DNA of 64,000 nt from Litoreibacter meonggei (GTDB lineage: Bacteria; Pseudomonadota; Alphaproteobacteria; Rhodobacterales; Rhodobacteraceae): NCBI RefSeq assembly GCF_003663885.1, contig NZ_RCCE01000001.1, forward strand, positions 868,001 through 932,000. The letters are read 5' to 3'. The translations under genes were made by a program, and so were the position numbers. Below the pieces are notes generated by a model. The model was not told the DNA's origin. It did no database searches and was given only the letters and a program-made list of their open reading frames with translations. Below are positions 37,269 through 46,159 of this stretch, piece after piece (position 1 is the first letter of the stretch; every line of letters starts with the position of its first letter).

Positions 37269-37870
37269 TGGGCCACCGCGACATCCCCGTGCTGGAAACC
37301 GAGCGTCTGGTCCTGAAAGGGCCGGAGCCTCAGGACTATCCTAACTTCAAGGCGACCTTCACCAGCTTCCGCGCACGCTACATGGGCGGGCCGTTGAACC
37401 CGTATGAGGCGTGGATGCTCTATGCGGCCGAAATCGGCCACTGGGAAATTCGCGGCTTCGGCATGTGGATGATCCACGACAAAGAAACCGACGCCACGCT
37501 TGGCATGGCAGGCGGCTGGCAACCCGCCATGTGGCCGGAGCGCGAACTGGCTTGGATCATCTGGCCCGAAGTTGCGGGCAAAGGCTATGCGCTGGAAGCC
37601 GTCGACGCCGCACGCCGCTATTTCTACAATTCCGGCTGGGAAGGTGCTGTCAGCTACCTTGACCCCTACAATCTGGATTCCGTCCGTCTGGCCGAGCGTC
37701 TGGGCTGCGTGAAAGACAAAGAAGCGAAATCAATCGGGGATGACGACGCGGTCTACCGCCACCCTGCCCCCGCTGCGCTGAACGACACGCAACTGTCCCA
37801 CGGCATCGCCATGGAAGTTAGCCATTACCAAGACCCTGCCTTCAAACCGAAAGGGTTCGCACTTGACTGA
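37268..37870 (+). CDS. GNAT-family N-acetyltransferase, second copy
   Basis: 200 aa, clearly related to the preceding gene (MGHRDIPVLETERLVLKGPE; ERELAWIIWPEVAGKGYALE as the acetyl-CoA segment; NLDSVRLAERLGCV). The similarity and adjacency suggest an old tandem duplication, with divergence especially in the acceptor part. Its ATG begins at the last base of the previous stop. Substrate unknown. Confidence 0.87.
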   Translation: MGHRDIPVLETERLVLKGPEPQDYPNFKATFTSFRARYMGGPLNPYEAWMLYAAEIGHWEIRGFGMWMIHDKETDATLGMAGGWQPAMWPERELAWIIWPEVAGKGYALEAVDAARRYFYNSGWEGAVSYLDPYNLDSVRLAERLGCVKDKEAKSIGDDDAVYRHPAPAALNDTQLSHGIAMEVSHYQDPAFKPKGFALD

Positions 37871-38156
37871 TGCCGTCACAAAAGCCGCCGAGCTGTTGAA
37901 AGAGCACCGCGCCAGCATCGACCGTTTGGACGCGATCCTTGTCTATACGTTAGGCGAGCGGTTCAAGCACACCCAAGCCGTCGGCAAGCTGAAGGCCGAG
38001 CATAACCTGCCGCCGTCGGATCCCGACCGTGAGGCAAAACAAATCAACCGTCTGGAAGACTTGGCAAAACGCGCCGATCTGGACCCCGAATTCGCCAAAT
38101 CCTTCCTGAATTTCATCATTCGGGAAGTCATCCAAAACCATAAAACGTTTCAATAA
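37863..38156 (+). CDS. Chorismate mutase (AroQ type)
   Basis: 97 aa all-helical protein from a TTG start at 37863. Key active-site signatures are IDRLDAILVYTLGERFKHTQ (Arg/Asp of the first helix), AVGKLKAEHNLPPSDPDREA and FLNFIIREVIQNHKTFQ. It converts chorismate to prephenate for phenylalanine/tyrosine synthesis. Overlaps the preceding GNAT gene by 8 bp. The only in-frame start giving a family-length protein is this TTG. Confidence 0.9.
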   Translation: MTDAVTKAAELLKEHRASIDRLDAILVYTLGERFKHTQAVGKLKAEHNLPPSDPDREAKQINRLEDLAKRADLDPEFAKSFLNFIIREVIQNHKTFQ

Positions 38157-38201
38157 TTTCGGACACTTGTCCGGCACAGCCATCTTAAGGAGAACTACAC
38201 A

Positions 38202-38627
38202 ATGGCAATGAAAATCCGTCTGGCCCGTGGTGGGTCCAAAAAGCGCCCCTTCTACCGTGTTGTCGCAGCCGACACGCGCATGCCACGTGACGGCCGTTAC
38301 GTCGAGAAATTGGGCACATACAACCCGCTGCTGCCCAAAGACAGCGAAGAGCGTGTGAAGCTCGACATGGAACGCGTGCAATACTGGCTCGACCAAGGCG
38401 CACAGCCTTCCGACCGTGTGTCCCGCTTCCTCGAAGCTGCTGGTGTTATCGAGAAGAAAGAGCGCGCTAACCTGAAAAAAGGCGAGCCGGGCAAGAAAGC
38501 TCAGGACCGCGTTGAAGAGAAAGCCGCAAAAGCTGCTGCCGCTGCTGAAGCTGCCGCTGCTCCGGCTGAGGCTCCTGCAGAAGAAGCACCAGCTGAAGAA
38601 GCTGCTGCTGAAGCATCCGCAGAGTAA
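38202..38627 (+). CDS. rpsP: 30S ribosomal protein S16
   Basis: 141 aa. The first 80 residues are canonical S16 ([53 protein letters not shown]). The remaining 60 form an Ala/Glu/Pro-rich extension common in Rhodobacteraceae S16. RBS aaggagaactacaca precedes the ATG. It opens the cluster rpsP-bluB-EVE-rimM-trmD. Confidence 0.96.
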   Translation: MAMKIRLARGGSKKRPFYRVVAADTRMPRDGRYVEKLGTYNPLLPKDSEERVKLDMERVQYWLDQGAQPSDRVSRFLEAAGVIEKKERANLKKGEPGKKAQDRVEEKAAKAAAAAEAAAAPAEAPAEEAPAEEAAAEASAE

Positions 38628-38641
38628 TCTGCGCTTGAGCA

Positions 38642-39271
38642 ATGCGTGAATTCGAACCGGATTTCCGGGACGAGCTATATGAGTTGATGCGGTGGCGGCG
38701 CGATGTGCGCCGCTTCCGCACCACACCCGTGGACGAGGCACTGCTGATGCGGTGCCTCGACGCATTTTCGCATGCCCCCTCCGTGGGCCTGTCGGAACCT
38801 TGGCGCATCGTGCGTGTCGAGAGCGCCGAAGCGCGCGCCGCCGCTCGCGCCAATTTCGAGGTCGCCAATGCCGAGGCCCTTGCCCGCTATGACGGAGACC
38901 AAGCTGACAATTACGCAAAACTGAAACTGGCGGGCATGGACCAAGCGCCGGTGCAACTTGCGGTCTTTTGCGACGAAGCTACGACCAAAGGTCACGGCCT
39001 AGGGGCAGGCTCCATGCCTGAGATGCGCCGCTATTCGGTGGTGTCCGCAGTCACCCTGTTCTGGCTCGCCGCGCGTGCCGAGGGGTTGGGACTTGGCTGG
39101 GTCTCTGTTCTGGACCCTGCGCAGCTGTGCCATGATCTCGACGTACCCAAGGACTGGGCCCTGATCGGCTATTTCTGCATCGGCTACCCCGAAGCGGACC
39201 ACGAGACACCCGAATTGCTGCGCGAAGGCTGGGAAGCGCGCGCCGCCTCGCTGGATATCCGAAGCATATGA
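38642..39271 (+). CDS. bluB: 5,6-dimethylbenzimidazole synthase BluB
   Basis: 209 aa, flavin-destructase fold. Distinctive start region FRDELYELMRWRRDVRRFRT, then LDAFSHAPSVGLSEPWRIVR, GSMPEMRRYSVVSAVTLFWL and GLGWVSVLDP. The enzyme cannibalises FMN to give DMB, the lower ligand of vitamin B12. It sits 15 bp after rpsP and overlaps the next gene by 4 bp. Its placement in a ribosomal protein cluster is unusual. Confidence 0.92.
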   Translation: MREFEPDFRDELYELMRWRRDVRRFRTTPVDEALLMRCLDAFSHAPSVGLSEPWRIVRVESAEARAAARANFEVANAEALARYDGDQADNYAKLKLAGMDQAPVQLAVFCDEATTKGHGLGAGSMPEMRRYSVVSAVTLFWLAARAEGLGLGWVSVLDPAQLCHDLDVPKDWALIGYFCIGYPEADHETPELLREGWEARAASLDIRSI

Positions 39272-39690
39272 GCCCGCGTTACGTCATAGGTGTCGTCCAT
39301 GCGGCCCATGTTGCGGCGGGCAAGCGGCAGGGCTTTGTGGCCTTCAGCTACGGCAAGGAAGCCGCCGTGCGCAATCTGGATGTGGGCGACAAGGTGATCT
39401 TCTACGCGCCAAAGACCGAGTTTGACGGCGACCCAGTGCAGGCATTCGTGGGCCACGCCACCATCACCGGCGACGCCCCGCGGCAGATGGATTACATGAC
39501 CGGCCTGCCTGCATGGGTGCGGGATGCGGAGTTTGACGACGTGATCGAAGTTCCCGTGCGTCCGCTCTTGGAGGACTTGTCCTTTGTCCCCCGCCCCAGC
39601 CATTGGGGGATGGCATTCCGCCAAGGTAAATTTACAATCCCCGAGGCCGACTACCGGCTGATCGCCAATGCCATGGGGCTCGACACATGA
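39268..39690 (+). CDS. EVE-domain protein (UPF0310-like)
   Basis: 140 aa. Reads [57 protein letters not shown] and [20 protein letters not shown], matching the PUA-like EVE fold. EVE domains bind modified bases in DNA or RNA; target unknown. The ATG overlaps the bluB stop and the stop overlaps the next ATG. Confidence 0.86.
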   Translation: MSPRYVIGVVHAAHVAAGKRQGFVAFSYGKEAAVRNLDVGDKVIFYAPKTEFDGDPVQAFVGHATITGDAPRQMDYMTGLPAWVRDAEFDDVIEVPVRPLLEDLSFVPRPSHWGMAFRQGKFTIPEADYRLIANAMGLDT

Positions 39691-39833
39691 TCCGACGTCT
39701 GTTCACGCTGGTGTTTATGGGGCTGGCCTTCTATGGCGGGCTCAAGGTAGAGCGCGGGCTGTCGGAAGGCCGCTGCACCCATGCGGGCGGTGCCATGGTC
39801 GACGGGGTTTGCATTGGAGCACGTTCAGAATGA
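39687..39833 (+). CDS. Small protein with membrane segment, 48 aa
   Basis: ATG 39687 overlaps the EVE stop as ATGA, and its own stop overlaps the rimM ATG as ATGA, giving strong evidence of translational coupling. Starts [20 protein letters not shown], a likely signal anchor, followed by [20 protein letters not shown] with two cysteines (one here, one in GVCIGARSE). No known family. Too short for many gene callers but position supports it. Confidence 0.65.
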   Translation: MIRRLFTLVFMGLAFYGGLKVERGLSEGRCTHAGGAMVDGVCIGARSE

Positions 39834-40336
39834 GCAAAGATAAAATCGTTGTCGGTGCAATTGCCGGATCCTTCGGCGTCAAAGGCGAGGTGCGGCTGAA
39901 AAGCTTCTGCGCCACCCCCGAGGATATCGCGTTGTACTCCCCACTCACGGGCGACAACGGCGTGGACTACACGCTGAAGATCACCCGTCAGGTCAAAAAC
40001 GGCTTTGCCGCCCGTCTGTCCGGCATTCGCTTCAAGGACGAGGCGGACGCGCTCCGCGGTGTCAAACTGTCGGCAGACCGCGACTTGCTGCCCTCCCTGC
40101 CAGACGACGAATATTACCACGCCGACCTGATGGGGCTGGATGTGCTGGATACCGGCGGCGAGGTTATTGGCAAAGTCGCAGCGGTCCTGAACCACGGAGC
40201 GGGCGACATTCTGGAGCTGCGCGGTCCAAGCCTCAAAGGCTCGGTCCTGCTGCCCTTTACGCTTGACGCGGTGCCGACGGTCGACCTTGCCGCAAAGCGC
40301 ATCATCATCGACCCGCCGGAAGGCCTGCTGGATTAG
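39830..40336 (+). CDS. rimM: Ribosome maturation factor RimM
   Basis: 168 aa from ATG 39830 ([20 protein letters not shown]), the family-typical start. N-terminal beta-barrel and C-terminal PRC-barrel ([49 protein letters not shown]). It assists 30S assembly with S19. Overlaps the 48-aa gene and is followed by trmD one base after its stop. Confidence 0.95.
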   Translation: MSKDKIVVGAIAGSFGVKGEVRLKSFCATPEDIALYSPLTGDNGVDYTLKITRQVKNGFAARLSGIRFKDEADALRGVKLSADRDLLPSLPDDEYYHADLMGLDVLDTGGEVIGKVAAVLNHGAGDILELRGPSLKGSVLLPFTLDAVPTVDLAAKRIIIDPPEGLLD

Positions 40337-40337
40337 C

Positions 40338-41141
40338 ATGAGCATCCCGTCCAGATCCCATGGTCGCAAGACCATTTCCGCCTCGCTCACGCCAAGCGAT
40401 CTGATGGCAGAACCAACACGCCTTAAGGGCGCTTGGGCCGCCAAGATCATAACGCTGTTCCCGGAAGCTTTTCCGGGGGTGTTGGGGGCGTCGCTGACAG
40501 GCAAGGCGCTGCAAGAGGGCAAGTGGACTTTGGACGCAATCGACCTGCGCATCTTTGGCGAAGGCAAGCACCGCAATGTAGACGACACGCCTTATGGCGG
40601 TGGTGCTGGCATGGTGCTGCGGGCCGATATCGTCGGCAAGGCGCTGGACTTCGCCAAGCGCGGCACATCGGAGCGCGCCAAATGGCCGGTGGTCTACCTG
40701 TCACCGCGCGGCAAACCTTTTACCCAAGCGAAAGCAGCGGAATGGGCGGAAGCCGATGGCATCACCATGCTATGCGGGCGGTTTGAAGGTGTGGATCAGC
40801 GGGTATTGGATCACTACGAAATCGACGAAGTCAGCTTGGGTGACTTCGTTCTGACCGGCGGCGAGATCGCAGCGCAGGCGATGATCGACGCGACCGTTCG
40901 CTTGTTGCCGGATGTGCTGGGAAATGCGGACTCGACTGAGGACGAAAGCTTCTCCGACGGTATAACGCTGGAACACCCGCAATACACCCGCCCCGCCGAG
41001 TGGCGCGGCTTGGGGGTTCCGGATATTCTGACCTCCGGCGACCATGGAAAAGTCGATGCGTGGCGTCGCGAGCAATCAGAAGCGTTGACCAAAGCGCGCC
41101 GGCCCGATCTGTGGGCCAAGCGCGAAGAGGGTGAAGGCTAG
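40338..41141 (+). CDS. trmD: tRNA (guanine-N1)-methyltransferase TrmD
   Basis: 267 aa from ATG 40338. An N-terminal extension of about 30 residues (MSIPSRSHGRKTISASLTPS) precedes the SPOUT core; the alternative ATG at 40404 would shorten it. Core motifs: IITLFPEAFPGVLGASLTG, DDTPYGGGAGMVL, LCGRFEGVDQRVLDHYEID, GDFVLTGGEIAAQ (trefoil knot). Methylates G37 of tRNA. Converges on an oxidoreductase gene with a 4-bp overlap, which separates it from rplS. Confidence 0.95.
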   Translation: MSIPSRSHGRKTISASLTPSDLMAEPTRLKGAWAAKIITLFPEAFPGVLGASLTGKALQEGKWTLDAIDLRIFGEGKHRNVDDTPYGGGAGMVLRADIVGKALDFAKRGTSERAKWPVVYLSPRGKPFTQAKAAEWAEADGITMLCGRFEGVDQRVLDHYEIDEVSLGDFVLTGGEIAAQAMIDATVRLLPDVLGNADSTEDESFSDGITLEHPQYTRPAEWRGLGVPDILTSGDHGKVDAWRREQSEALTKARRPDLWAKREEGEG

Positions 41142-42166
41142 ACCTTCACCACCATTTTGCCAAAGCTGCGGCCTTCGAGCAGGTCGTTCAACGCGGCGGG
41201 CGCGTTTTCCAGACCGTCAACGACCTGCTCTTTGTACTTCACTTTGCCGTCGGCCAGCCATCCGGTCATCTCGGCGGCGAACTCTTTGTAAGTCTCCGGC
41301 CCGAAGCTGTCGAAGATGATGAAGCCCTGAACCTTGACCTTCATCCGCAGGATTGTGCCCATGATGACCGGTCCCATGTCAGGGCCATCTGGCAAGCCCG
41401 GCAGGTTGTACCAAGCCACCATGCCGCACACAGGCATCCGCGCGAACGGGTTCAGCAGGGGCAGCACGCCGTACAGCACCTTGCCTCCGACATTCTCGAA
41501 ATAGACGTCGATTCCGTCCGGACAGGCGTCTTTCAGCTGGGCCGCAAAGTCGTCGGCCTTGTGGTCGATGCACGCATCAAACCCGAGATTGTCGACCACA
41601 TGCGCGCATTTCTCAGCACCACCCGCAACACCCACTACGCGGCAGCCTTTGAGTTTGGCGATCTGGCCCACGGTGGCGCCCACCGGGCCGGAGGCGGCGG
41701 CGACAACAACTGTCTCGTCCGGCTTGGGTTCGCCAATTTTCAGCAGGCCCGCGTAAGCAGTGTAGCCCGGCATCCCCATGATGCCCAAAGCCCATGACGG
41801 GTTCGCCGGATCAGCGCCAAGGTTCAAAACCTGATCGCCATTCGAGACCGCGTAATCCTGCCAACCGCTGCCGGACAGCACGTAGTCGCCTTCGGCAAAG
41901 CCTTTGACGTCGGAGGTGACGACTTGTGCGACCGCCTGCCCCGTCATGATCTCGCCCAGCTTGACCGGCTCGGCATAGGATTTTGCGTCGTTCATCCGGC
42001 CGCGCATGTAAGGATCAAGCGACAGGTAGACTGTGCGCAGCAGCATCTCGCCTGCACCTGCGGTGGGGATGTCGGTCTGCTCAAGGCGCAAGGTGTTGTC
42101 GTCCGGCAGGCCCTGAGGGCGCTCGGCCAGAACGATGCGGCGGTTGCTTTTGTCTGATTGTGTCAT
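41138..42166 (-). CDS. NADP-dependent oxidoreductase (MDR family, quinone/enal reductase-like)
   Basis: 342 aa from ATG 42166 (MTQSDKSNRRIVLAERPQGL) with ccaaggagcgtccc upstream. Features: YLSLDPYMRGRMNDAKSYAE, AASGPVGATVGQIAKLKGCR (nucleotide-binding Gly motif), and ENVGGKVLYGVLPLLNPFAR. Matches the leukotriene B4 12-hydroxydehydrogenase-like (curA) group lacking zinc ligands. Substrate not known. It lies inverted between trmD and rplS. Confidence 0.9.
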   Translation of the reverse strand: MTQSDKSNRRIVLAERPQGLPDDNTLRLEQTDIPTAGAGEMLLRTVYLSLDPYMRGRMNDAKSYAEPVKLGEIMTGQAVAQVVTSDVKGFAEGDYVLSGSGWQDYAVSNGDQVLNLGADPANPSWALGIMGMPGYTAYAGLLKIGEPKPDETVVVAAASGPVGATVGQIAKLKGCRVVGVAGGAEKCAHVVDNLGFDACIDHKADDFAAQLKDACPDGIDVYFENVGGKVLYGVLPLLNPFARMPVCGMVAWYNLPGLPDGPDMGPVIMGTILRMKVKVQGFIIFDSFGPETYKEFAAEMTGWLADGKVKYKEQVVDGLENAPAALNDLLEGRSFGKMVVKV

Positions 42167-42532
42167 GGGACGCTCCTTGGGTATGTTTCCTTCAAGGATG
42201 GGCCGTGCAGGTACGCGCTTCAACCGTTCCGCTGCGAATTGCGCTAAAAATCGTGTCTGGGGTGATGGCCGCTTGATCTACGCGGCGAACCCTCCTATAC
42301 CCCGCCAATCTGGAATCAGAATACTGACCGGAGCCTTTGTTTTATTGGCCATCCAACGCGCTTTTTTCGGTGCACATTGTGGATGCAAAGCTTGGGCGCA
42401 CAAAGCAACGTCGATCTAATCTCTGGCGGGCGCTTTCTCGGAAACGGGGGCGGACCCGGAAGAAAACCAAGAGCTCTTAGAACGCGAGACATATTCTCCG
42501 GGTAAACCGGGATCAGAAAAGGAGCGTTTCAG
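42167..42532. other. Intergenic region upstream of rplS
   Basis: 366 bases between the divergent oxidoreductase and rplS. Contains likely promoters for both and the rplS leader with an RBS (gaaaaggagcg) before ATG 42533. Short ORFs here read as random sequence with many Arg, Cys and Trp. No L19 autoregulatory structure was recognised by eye. Confidence 0.5.
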
Positions 42533-42907
42533 ATGAACCTGATCGCACAACTAGAAGCGGAACAAATCGCCGCTTTGGGGCACGATATCCCCGACTTCAA
42601 AGCGGGTGACACCATCCGCGTTGGCTACAAAGTGACCGAAGGTACACGTAGCCGTGTTCAGAATTACGAAGGCGTTTGCATCGCACGTAACAACGGCAAA
42701 GGTATTGCCGGTTCGTTCTGCGTGCGCAAAATCTCCTTCGGCGAGGGCGTGGAACGTGTGTTTCCACTGCACTCCACCAACATCGACAGCATCACCGTTG
42801 TGCGTCGTGGCCGCGTTCGTCGCGCCAAGCTGTACTATCTGCGTTCGCGTCGCGGTAAATCCGCTCGTATCGCCGAGGATTCCAACTACAAAGCGCCTAA
42901 GGCGTAA
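42533..42907 (+). CDS. rplS: 50S ribosomal protein L19
   Basis: 124 aa. Reads [60 protein letters not shown] and [18 protein letters not shown], standard L19 at the 30S-50S interface. Good RBS aaaaggag. Eleven bases separate it from rpmE, so they form an operon. The usual trmD-rplS adjacency is broken by the gene at 41138. Confidence 0.97.
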   Translation: MNLIAQLEAEQIAALGHDIPDFKAGDTIRVGYKVTEGTRSRVQNYEGVCIARNNGKGIAGSFCVRKISFGEGVERVFPLHSTNIDSITVVRRGRVRRAKLYYLRSRRGKSARIAEDSNYKAPKA

Positions 42908-42918
42908 GGGGAACTGTC

Positions 42919-43140
42919 ATGAAAAAAGATACTCACCCAGAATACCACACCATCAACGTCAAAATGACCGATGGAACAGTGCTTGAAATGAAATCCACTT
43001 GGGGCGCTGAAGGCGACCAGATTTCTTTGGACATTGACCCTTCCGTGCACCCAGCATGGACTGGCGGCAACCAGCGTCTGCTCGACACAGGCGGTCGTGT
43101 CTCCAAGTTCAAAAACAAATACGAAGGTTTGGGATTCTAA
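42919..43140 (+). CDS. rpmE: 50S ribosomal protein L31
   Basis: 73 aa. [40 protein letters not shown] and [10 protein letters not shown] are typical of L31. The zinc-binding CxxC pair is absent, so this is the zinc-independent form of the protein. It follows rplS by 11 bp and is closed by a strong terminator at 43165. Confidence 0.95.
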   Translation: MKKDTHPEYHTINVKMTDGTVLEMKSTWGAEGDQISLDIDPSVHPAWTGGNQRLLDTGGRVSKFKNKYEGLGF

Positions 43141-43164
43141 GAGCCACACCCTTCGACGCAGATC

Positions 43165-43196
43165 AAAGCCGCACCCTTCGGGGGGCGGCTTTTTTT
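43165..43196 (+). terminator. Rho-independent terminator after rpmE
   Basis: AAAGCCGC pairs with GCGGCTTT around an inner CCC/GGG pair, one mismatch and a TTCG tetraloop, followed by seven T's. It ends the rplS-rpmE transcript. Confidence 0.88.
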
Positions 43197-43301
43197 GATA
43201 CGGAGGCGGTTGTAAAGCATCAGATGTGCGGAAACAAAGCGGACCTTCCTAGAAGATCCGCTTGTCTCTGTCCTTAAGTCTATGCGGAGGCTCGACCCCA
43301 C

Positions 43302-43691
43302 TCAGCGTCCTTGCACAAGGTGATCCCCAAACGGATTGTCGATCACCATCAACCAGCGCCCATCGGCCTGCTTGCGCAGGACCACGGTTGAAAACCCGAA
43401 CTGCTCAATGGGAAAACCATCTGGTGTTTGTCCTGTCATTTTCCAAGTGGATGAGTGAAGGGCGATATCACCGGCTTGAACAACTTCATGGTTTGTCACT
43501 GAAATCTGAGGGTTAATCGCCATGAACCCTTTGAACGCTTCACGCAATGCTGGCGTTCCTTGGGCTATCACTCCGGGTTGACCAACCAAAACCCCGTTCG
43601 GCTCAAAAGTGGCGATAACGCCCTCCATGTCGCCTGTGGCAACTGCTGTGTTGTTTGCGTTGATCGTTGCATCAATCTGATCGTGTTCCAT
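43302..43691 (-). CDS. SnoaL-like/DUF4440 NTF2-fold protein
   Basis: 129 aa. The pattern MEHDQIDATINANNTAVATG, FEPNGVLVGQPGVIAQGTPA, IALHSSTWKMTGQTPDGFPI and RWLMVIDNPFG is that of the NTF2-like SnoaL/DUF4440 fold. Members are often small enzymes or ligand-binding proteins with poorly defined roles. It lies on the same strand as, and downstream of, the WYL-domain regulator at 43765, and may be its target. Confidence 0.8.
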   Translation of the reverse strand: MEHDQIDATINANNTAVATGDMEGVIATFEPNGVLVGQPGVIAQGTPALREAFKGFMAINPQISVTNHEVVQAGDIALHSSTWKMTGQTPDGFPIEQFGFSTVVLRKQADGRWLMVIDNPFGDHLVQGR

Positions 43692-43764
43692 TGCGTGACA
43701 TCCTTTGTGTTCGTCGGGTTACAAAGGCAGCCTAACTAAGCCACATGTCAGAAAGTGGCAGTAG

Positions 43765-44460
43765 TCATTTGCGGGGCACCTCCGAGGACTCAAGCTCTCG
43801 CCAGAGCTTAATCAAATCGTGACGACGGCGCGGGTATCGTGTTGGCAGTTCCGACAACGACACCATACGGTCCGTCCGAAAATGCCGGATGTCATCGCGC
43901 AATTCACACCAAGCCGAAATCAAACGCCCGCCATCCATGTAGCTGATAAAAAACGGCCAGATGACGCGCTCCGACGGTTTGCCTGCGGCGTCCGCATAGC
44001 CAATGCTCAACTTGCGCTCCAAGTGAATGGCCTGCCTAATCGCAGATATATCAACGCTTTCTTGGCGCGCATGGCCGCTCGGCATGACTTCCAGATATTT
44101 TGCCTCAACGCGATCAGTCAGTTCAACCGGCAGGACAGCGGTCAAACGTGCCATGGCTTTACGCGCCGCTTCGGCCATGGGCTTATCTGCCTTGTCTGCA
44201 ACCCAAAGCGAGCCAAGAACAAGCGCGTCCACTTCCTCGACAGTGAACATGATCGGCGGTAGCAGGAAGCCTGAGCGCAAAATATACCCAACGCCCGGTT
44301 CGCCCTCAATGCTGGCACCAAGCGCGCGTAACGACGCAATATCGCGATAGAGCGTGCGGATTGAGACGTTCAGAGTTTCCGCCAGATCGCTTCCGGAAAC
44401 AGGTCGCCGATGGCTTCGGAATTCCTCAACCAAGTTCAAAAGGCGTTCGGCTCGTGAAAT
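43765..44460 (-). CDS. YafY-type HTH/WYL transcriptional regulator with an ATT start
   Basis: 231 aa if started at ATT 44460, where the protein reads (M)SRAERLLNLVEEFRSHRRPV, exactly the usual start of YafY/WYL regulators. AAGGAG lies 6 bases before this ATT, while the open frame upstream (to 44574) contains nothing family-like and no ATG/GTG/TTG with an RBS. N-terminal HTH (SDLAETLNVSIRTLYRDI) and the C-terminal WYL-type domain (LSIGYADAAGKPSERVIWPF) are intact. Ligand unknown; it precedes the SnoaL-like gene by about 75 bp on the same strand. Confidence 0.8.
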   Translation of the reverse strand: MSRAERLLNLVEEFRSHRRPVSGSDLAETLNVSIRTLYRDIASLRALGASIEGEPGVGYILRSGFLLPPIMFTVEEVDALVLGSLWVADKADKPMAEAARKAMARLTAVLPVELTDRVEAKYLEVMPSGHARQESVDISAIRQAIHLERKLSIGYADAAGKPSERVIWPFFISYMDGGRLISAWCELRDDIRHFRTDRMVSLSELPTRYPRRRHDLIKLWRELESSEVPRK

Positions 44461-44740
44461 GCTGATCTCCTTTAACTCGTTCCCTTTGTGCCGATTGCCG
44501 ACCTTCTTCGCGCCGAAGAAACTTGTCAACAACGGCCAAAACAATCCGTTGGAATTTAAGGCGCGGGTCGGCATCGCATCGCAAATTCCAAACTCACCTC
44601 AAAGAGAATAAATCACAGCATAATTGGATCGAGCTATGGACTGCAAACTTTGCGCCGGTTTTGCTTCCCCTCGTCCCGCCCCGTGCTTATAACCGCCTCA
44701 AACCCCAGCAAGGGGCACGCACTAGAATACGGGACAGAAC

Positions 44741-45553
44741 ATGGCCGCGCATATCATCGTCTTTGGCAACGAAAAGGGCGGATCGGGTAAATCCACCAAT
44801 TGCATGCATGTGACCACCGCGCTTGTACGCGCCGGTTTCACTGTAGGCGCGCTAGATTTGGACCTGCGTCAGCGCAGTCTCTCTCGGTATTGCGAAAACC
44901 GCTTACGCTATTCCAACAAGAATGACCTCAACCTGCCTTGCCCAGAAATCGTCGAACTACCTGAGGTTGATCCGGCCTCTCTTGGCGCAGGTGAAAACAT
45001 CTATGACCGCCGCCTAACGGAAGCAGTCGCAGGCATGGAAGGCCGCTTTGATTTCATCGTTATCGATTGCCCCGGCTCTCACACTCGGCTGAGCCAGGTG
45101 GCGCACTCGCTGGCAGATACTCTGGTTACGCCGCTGAACGACAGCTTCATCGACTTCGACCTTCTGGCTCGTATCGAGCCAGAAACGCAGAAAATCATCG
45201 GCCCTTCAGTCTATGCCGAGATGGTATGGCAGGCGCGCCAATTGCGCGCGCAGGCCGGTCTCTCGCCGATTGACTGGATCGTGGTGCGTAACCGCGTTGG
45301 CACCCAGCGCATGCACAATAAGAAAAAGATCACAGATGCAGTAGACGCTTTGGCTAAGCGCATCGGGTTTCGTGTCGCCCCCGGCTTCTCGGAGCGGGTT
45401 ATTTTCCGCGAGTTGTTTCCACGCGGCCTGACATTGCTGGACTTGGGCGATACCGGGGTAAAGAACCTCAACATCTCCAACATTGCTGCGCGGCAAGAAG
45501 TGCGTGAGTTGATGAAGGCGCTGCGCCTGCCAGACGTCGAGGTGGCGTTCTAA
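44741..45553 (+). CDS. mipZ: Division-plane positioning ATPase MipZ
   Basis: 270 aa ParA/MinD-like. Deviant Walker A NEKGGSGKSTNCMHVTTAL (residues 10-28), the switch DLDLRQRSLSRY, and Walker B IVIDCPGSHTRLSQVA. The extended region and C-terminal helices match alphaproteobacterial MipZ, which forms a gradient from ParB at the pole and restricts FtsZ to midcell. The 3' end overlaps the convergent hypothetical gene by 4 bp. No parB is near. Confidence 0.93.
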   Translation: MAAHIIVFGNEKGGSGKSTNCMHVTTALVRAGFTVGALDLDLRQRSLSRYCENRLRYSNKNDLNLPCPEIVELPEVDPASLGAGENIYDRRLTEAVAGMEGRFDFIVIDCPGSHTRLSQVAHSLADTLVTPLNDSFIDFDLLARIEPETQKIIGPSVYAEMVWQARQLRAQAGLSPIDWIVVRNRVGTQRMHNKKKITDAVDALAKRIGFRVAPGFSERVIFRELFPRGLTLLDLGDTGVKNLNISNIAARQEVRELMKALRLPDVEVAF

Positions 45554-45915
45554 CCGCCGGTATAATGATCTTCAGATTGGATCACATGCTGTATCTGGCG
45601 CTGCCGGAGCGCCTGTAAGCTGCTATGCGCGGCTTGCGGCCCCTCTCTACGCGAGATCGAAGGTCCGACTGAGCTATAGCCGCCCCTATTGGGTCGTGCG
45701 TCTAGTCCGGTCAGCTGATCACCACCCGCGATCATTTCCATCAAGGTGGTATTGGATGCAAAGTAAGTCGCGAATTTCTCAGCAAGACCCATATATACCT
45801 CGCCACGTTCCAGCTTGCCTGACGCCATTCCAGCGAACATCATAGAACTCGCCGCGAGCGTGAACGCAAAGAAGAACAGTTGAATGCGTTTAAAGACCGC
45901 AGCGAAGATGCTCAT
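45550..45915 (-). CDS. Putative membrane-anchored protein, 121 aa
   Basis: Starts MSIFAAVFKRIQLFFFAFTL followed by AASSMMFAGMASGKLERGEV, a signal peptide or membrane anchor. The C-terminal half is polar (RREGPQAAHSSLQALRQRQI). No family recognised. It is convergent with mipZ and is the last gene before the tRNA fragment that marks the island edge. Confidence 0.55.
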   Translation of the reverse strand: MSIFAAVFKRIQLFFFAFTLAASSMMFAGMASGKLERGEVYMGLAEKFATYFASNTTLMEMIAGGDQLTGLDARPNRGGYSSVGPSISRREGPQAAHSSLQALRQRQIQHVIQSEDHYTGG

Positions 45916-46159
45916 CGCACACCTTCAATCGTGACAGTTGCGTTAGATGCGTTCAGATATTCGGAAATTCGCATAGCGATGTTGGTCCACGAGCAGGGTT
46001 AAACTTCGATGAAAGTCCTTCACAATTGAGGCAATTCGCAGGCACGCCGCTGTAGTTTTTATGAAAAGTGATCAGATCGTCTGGACGACAATCATCCAAC
46101 AAGGGCAAACGCGTTGTCACTCGCGGACAACCGATGGGTCTATTGGCGGATAAGGAAAG

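Noticed and set aside
42135-42419. 94-aa reading frame upstream of rplS
   Set aside because: Composition looks random, the start lies inside the oxidoreductase gene and there is no RBS or family similarity.
44636-44692. 18-codon frame with CKLC before mipZ
   Set aside because: Too short, no ribosome-binding site and no context supporting expression.
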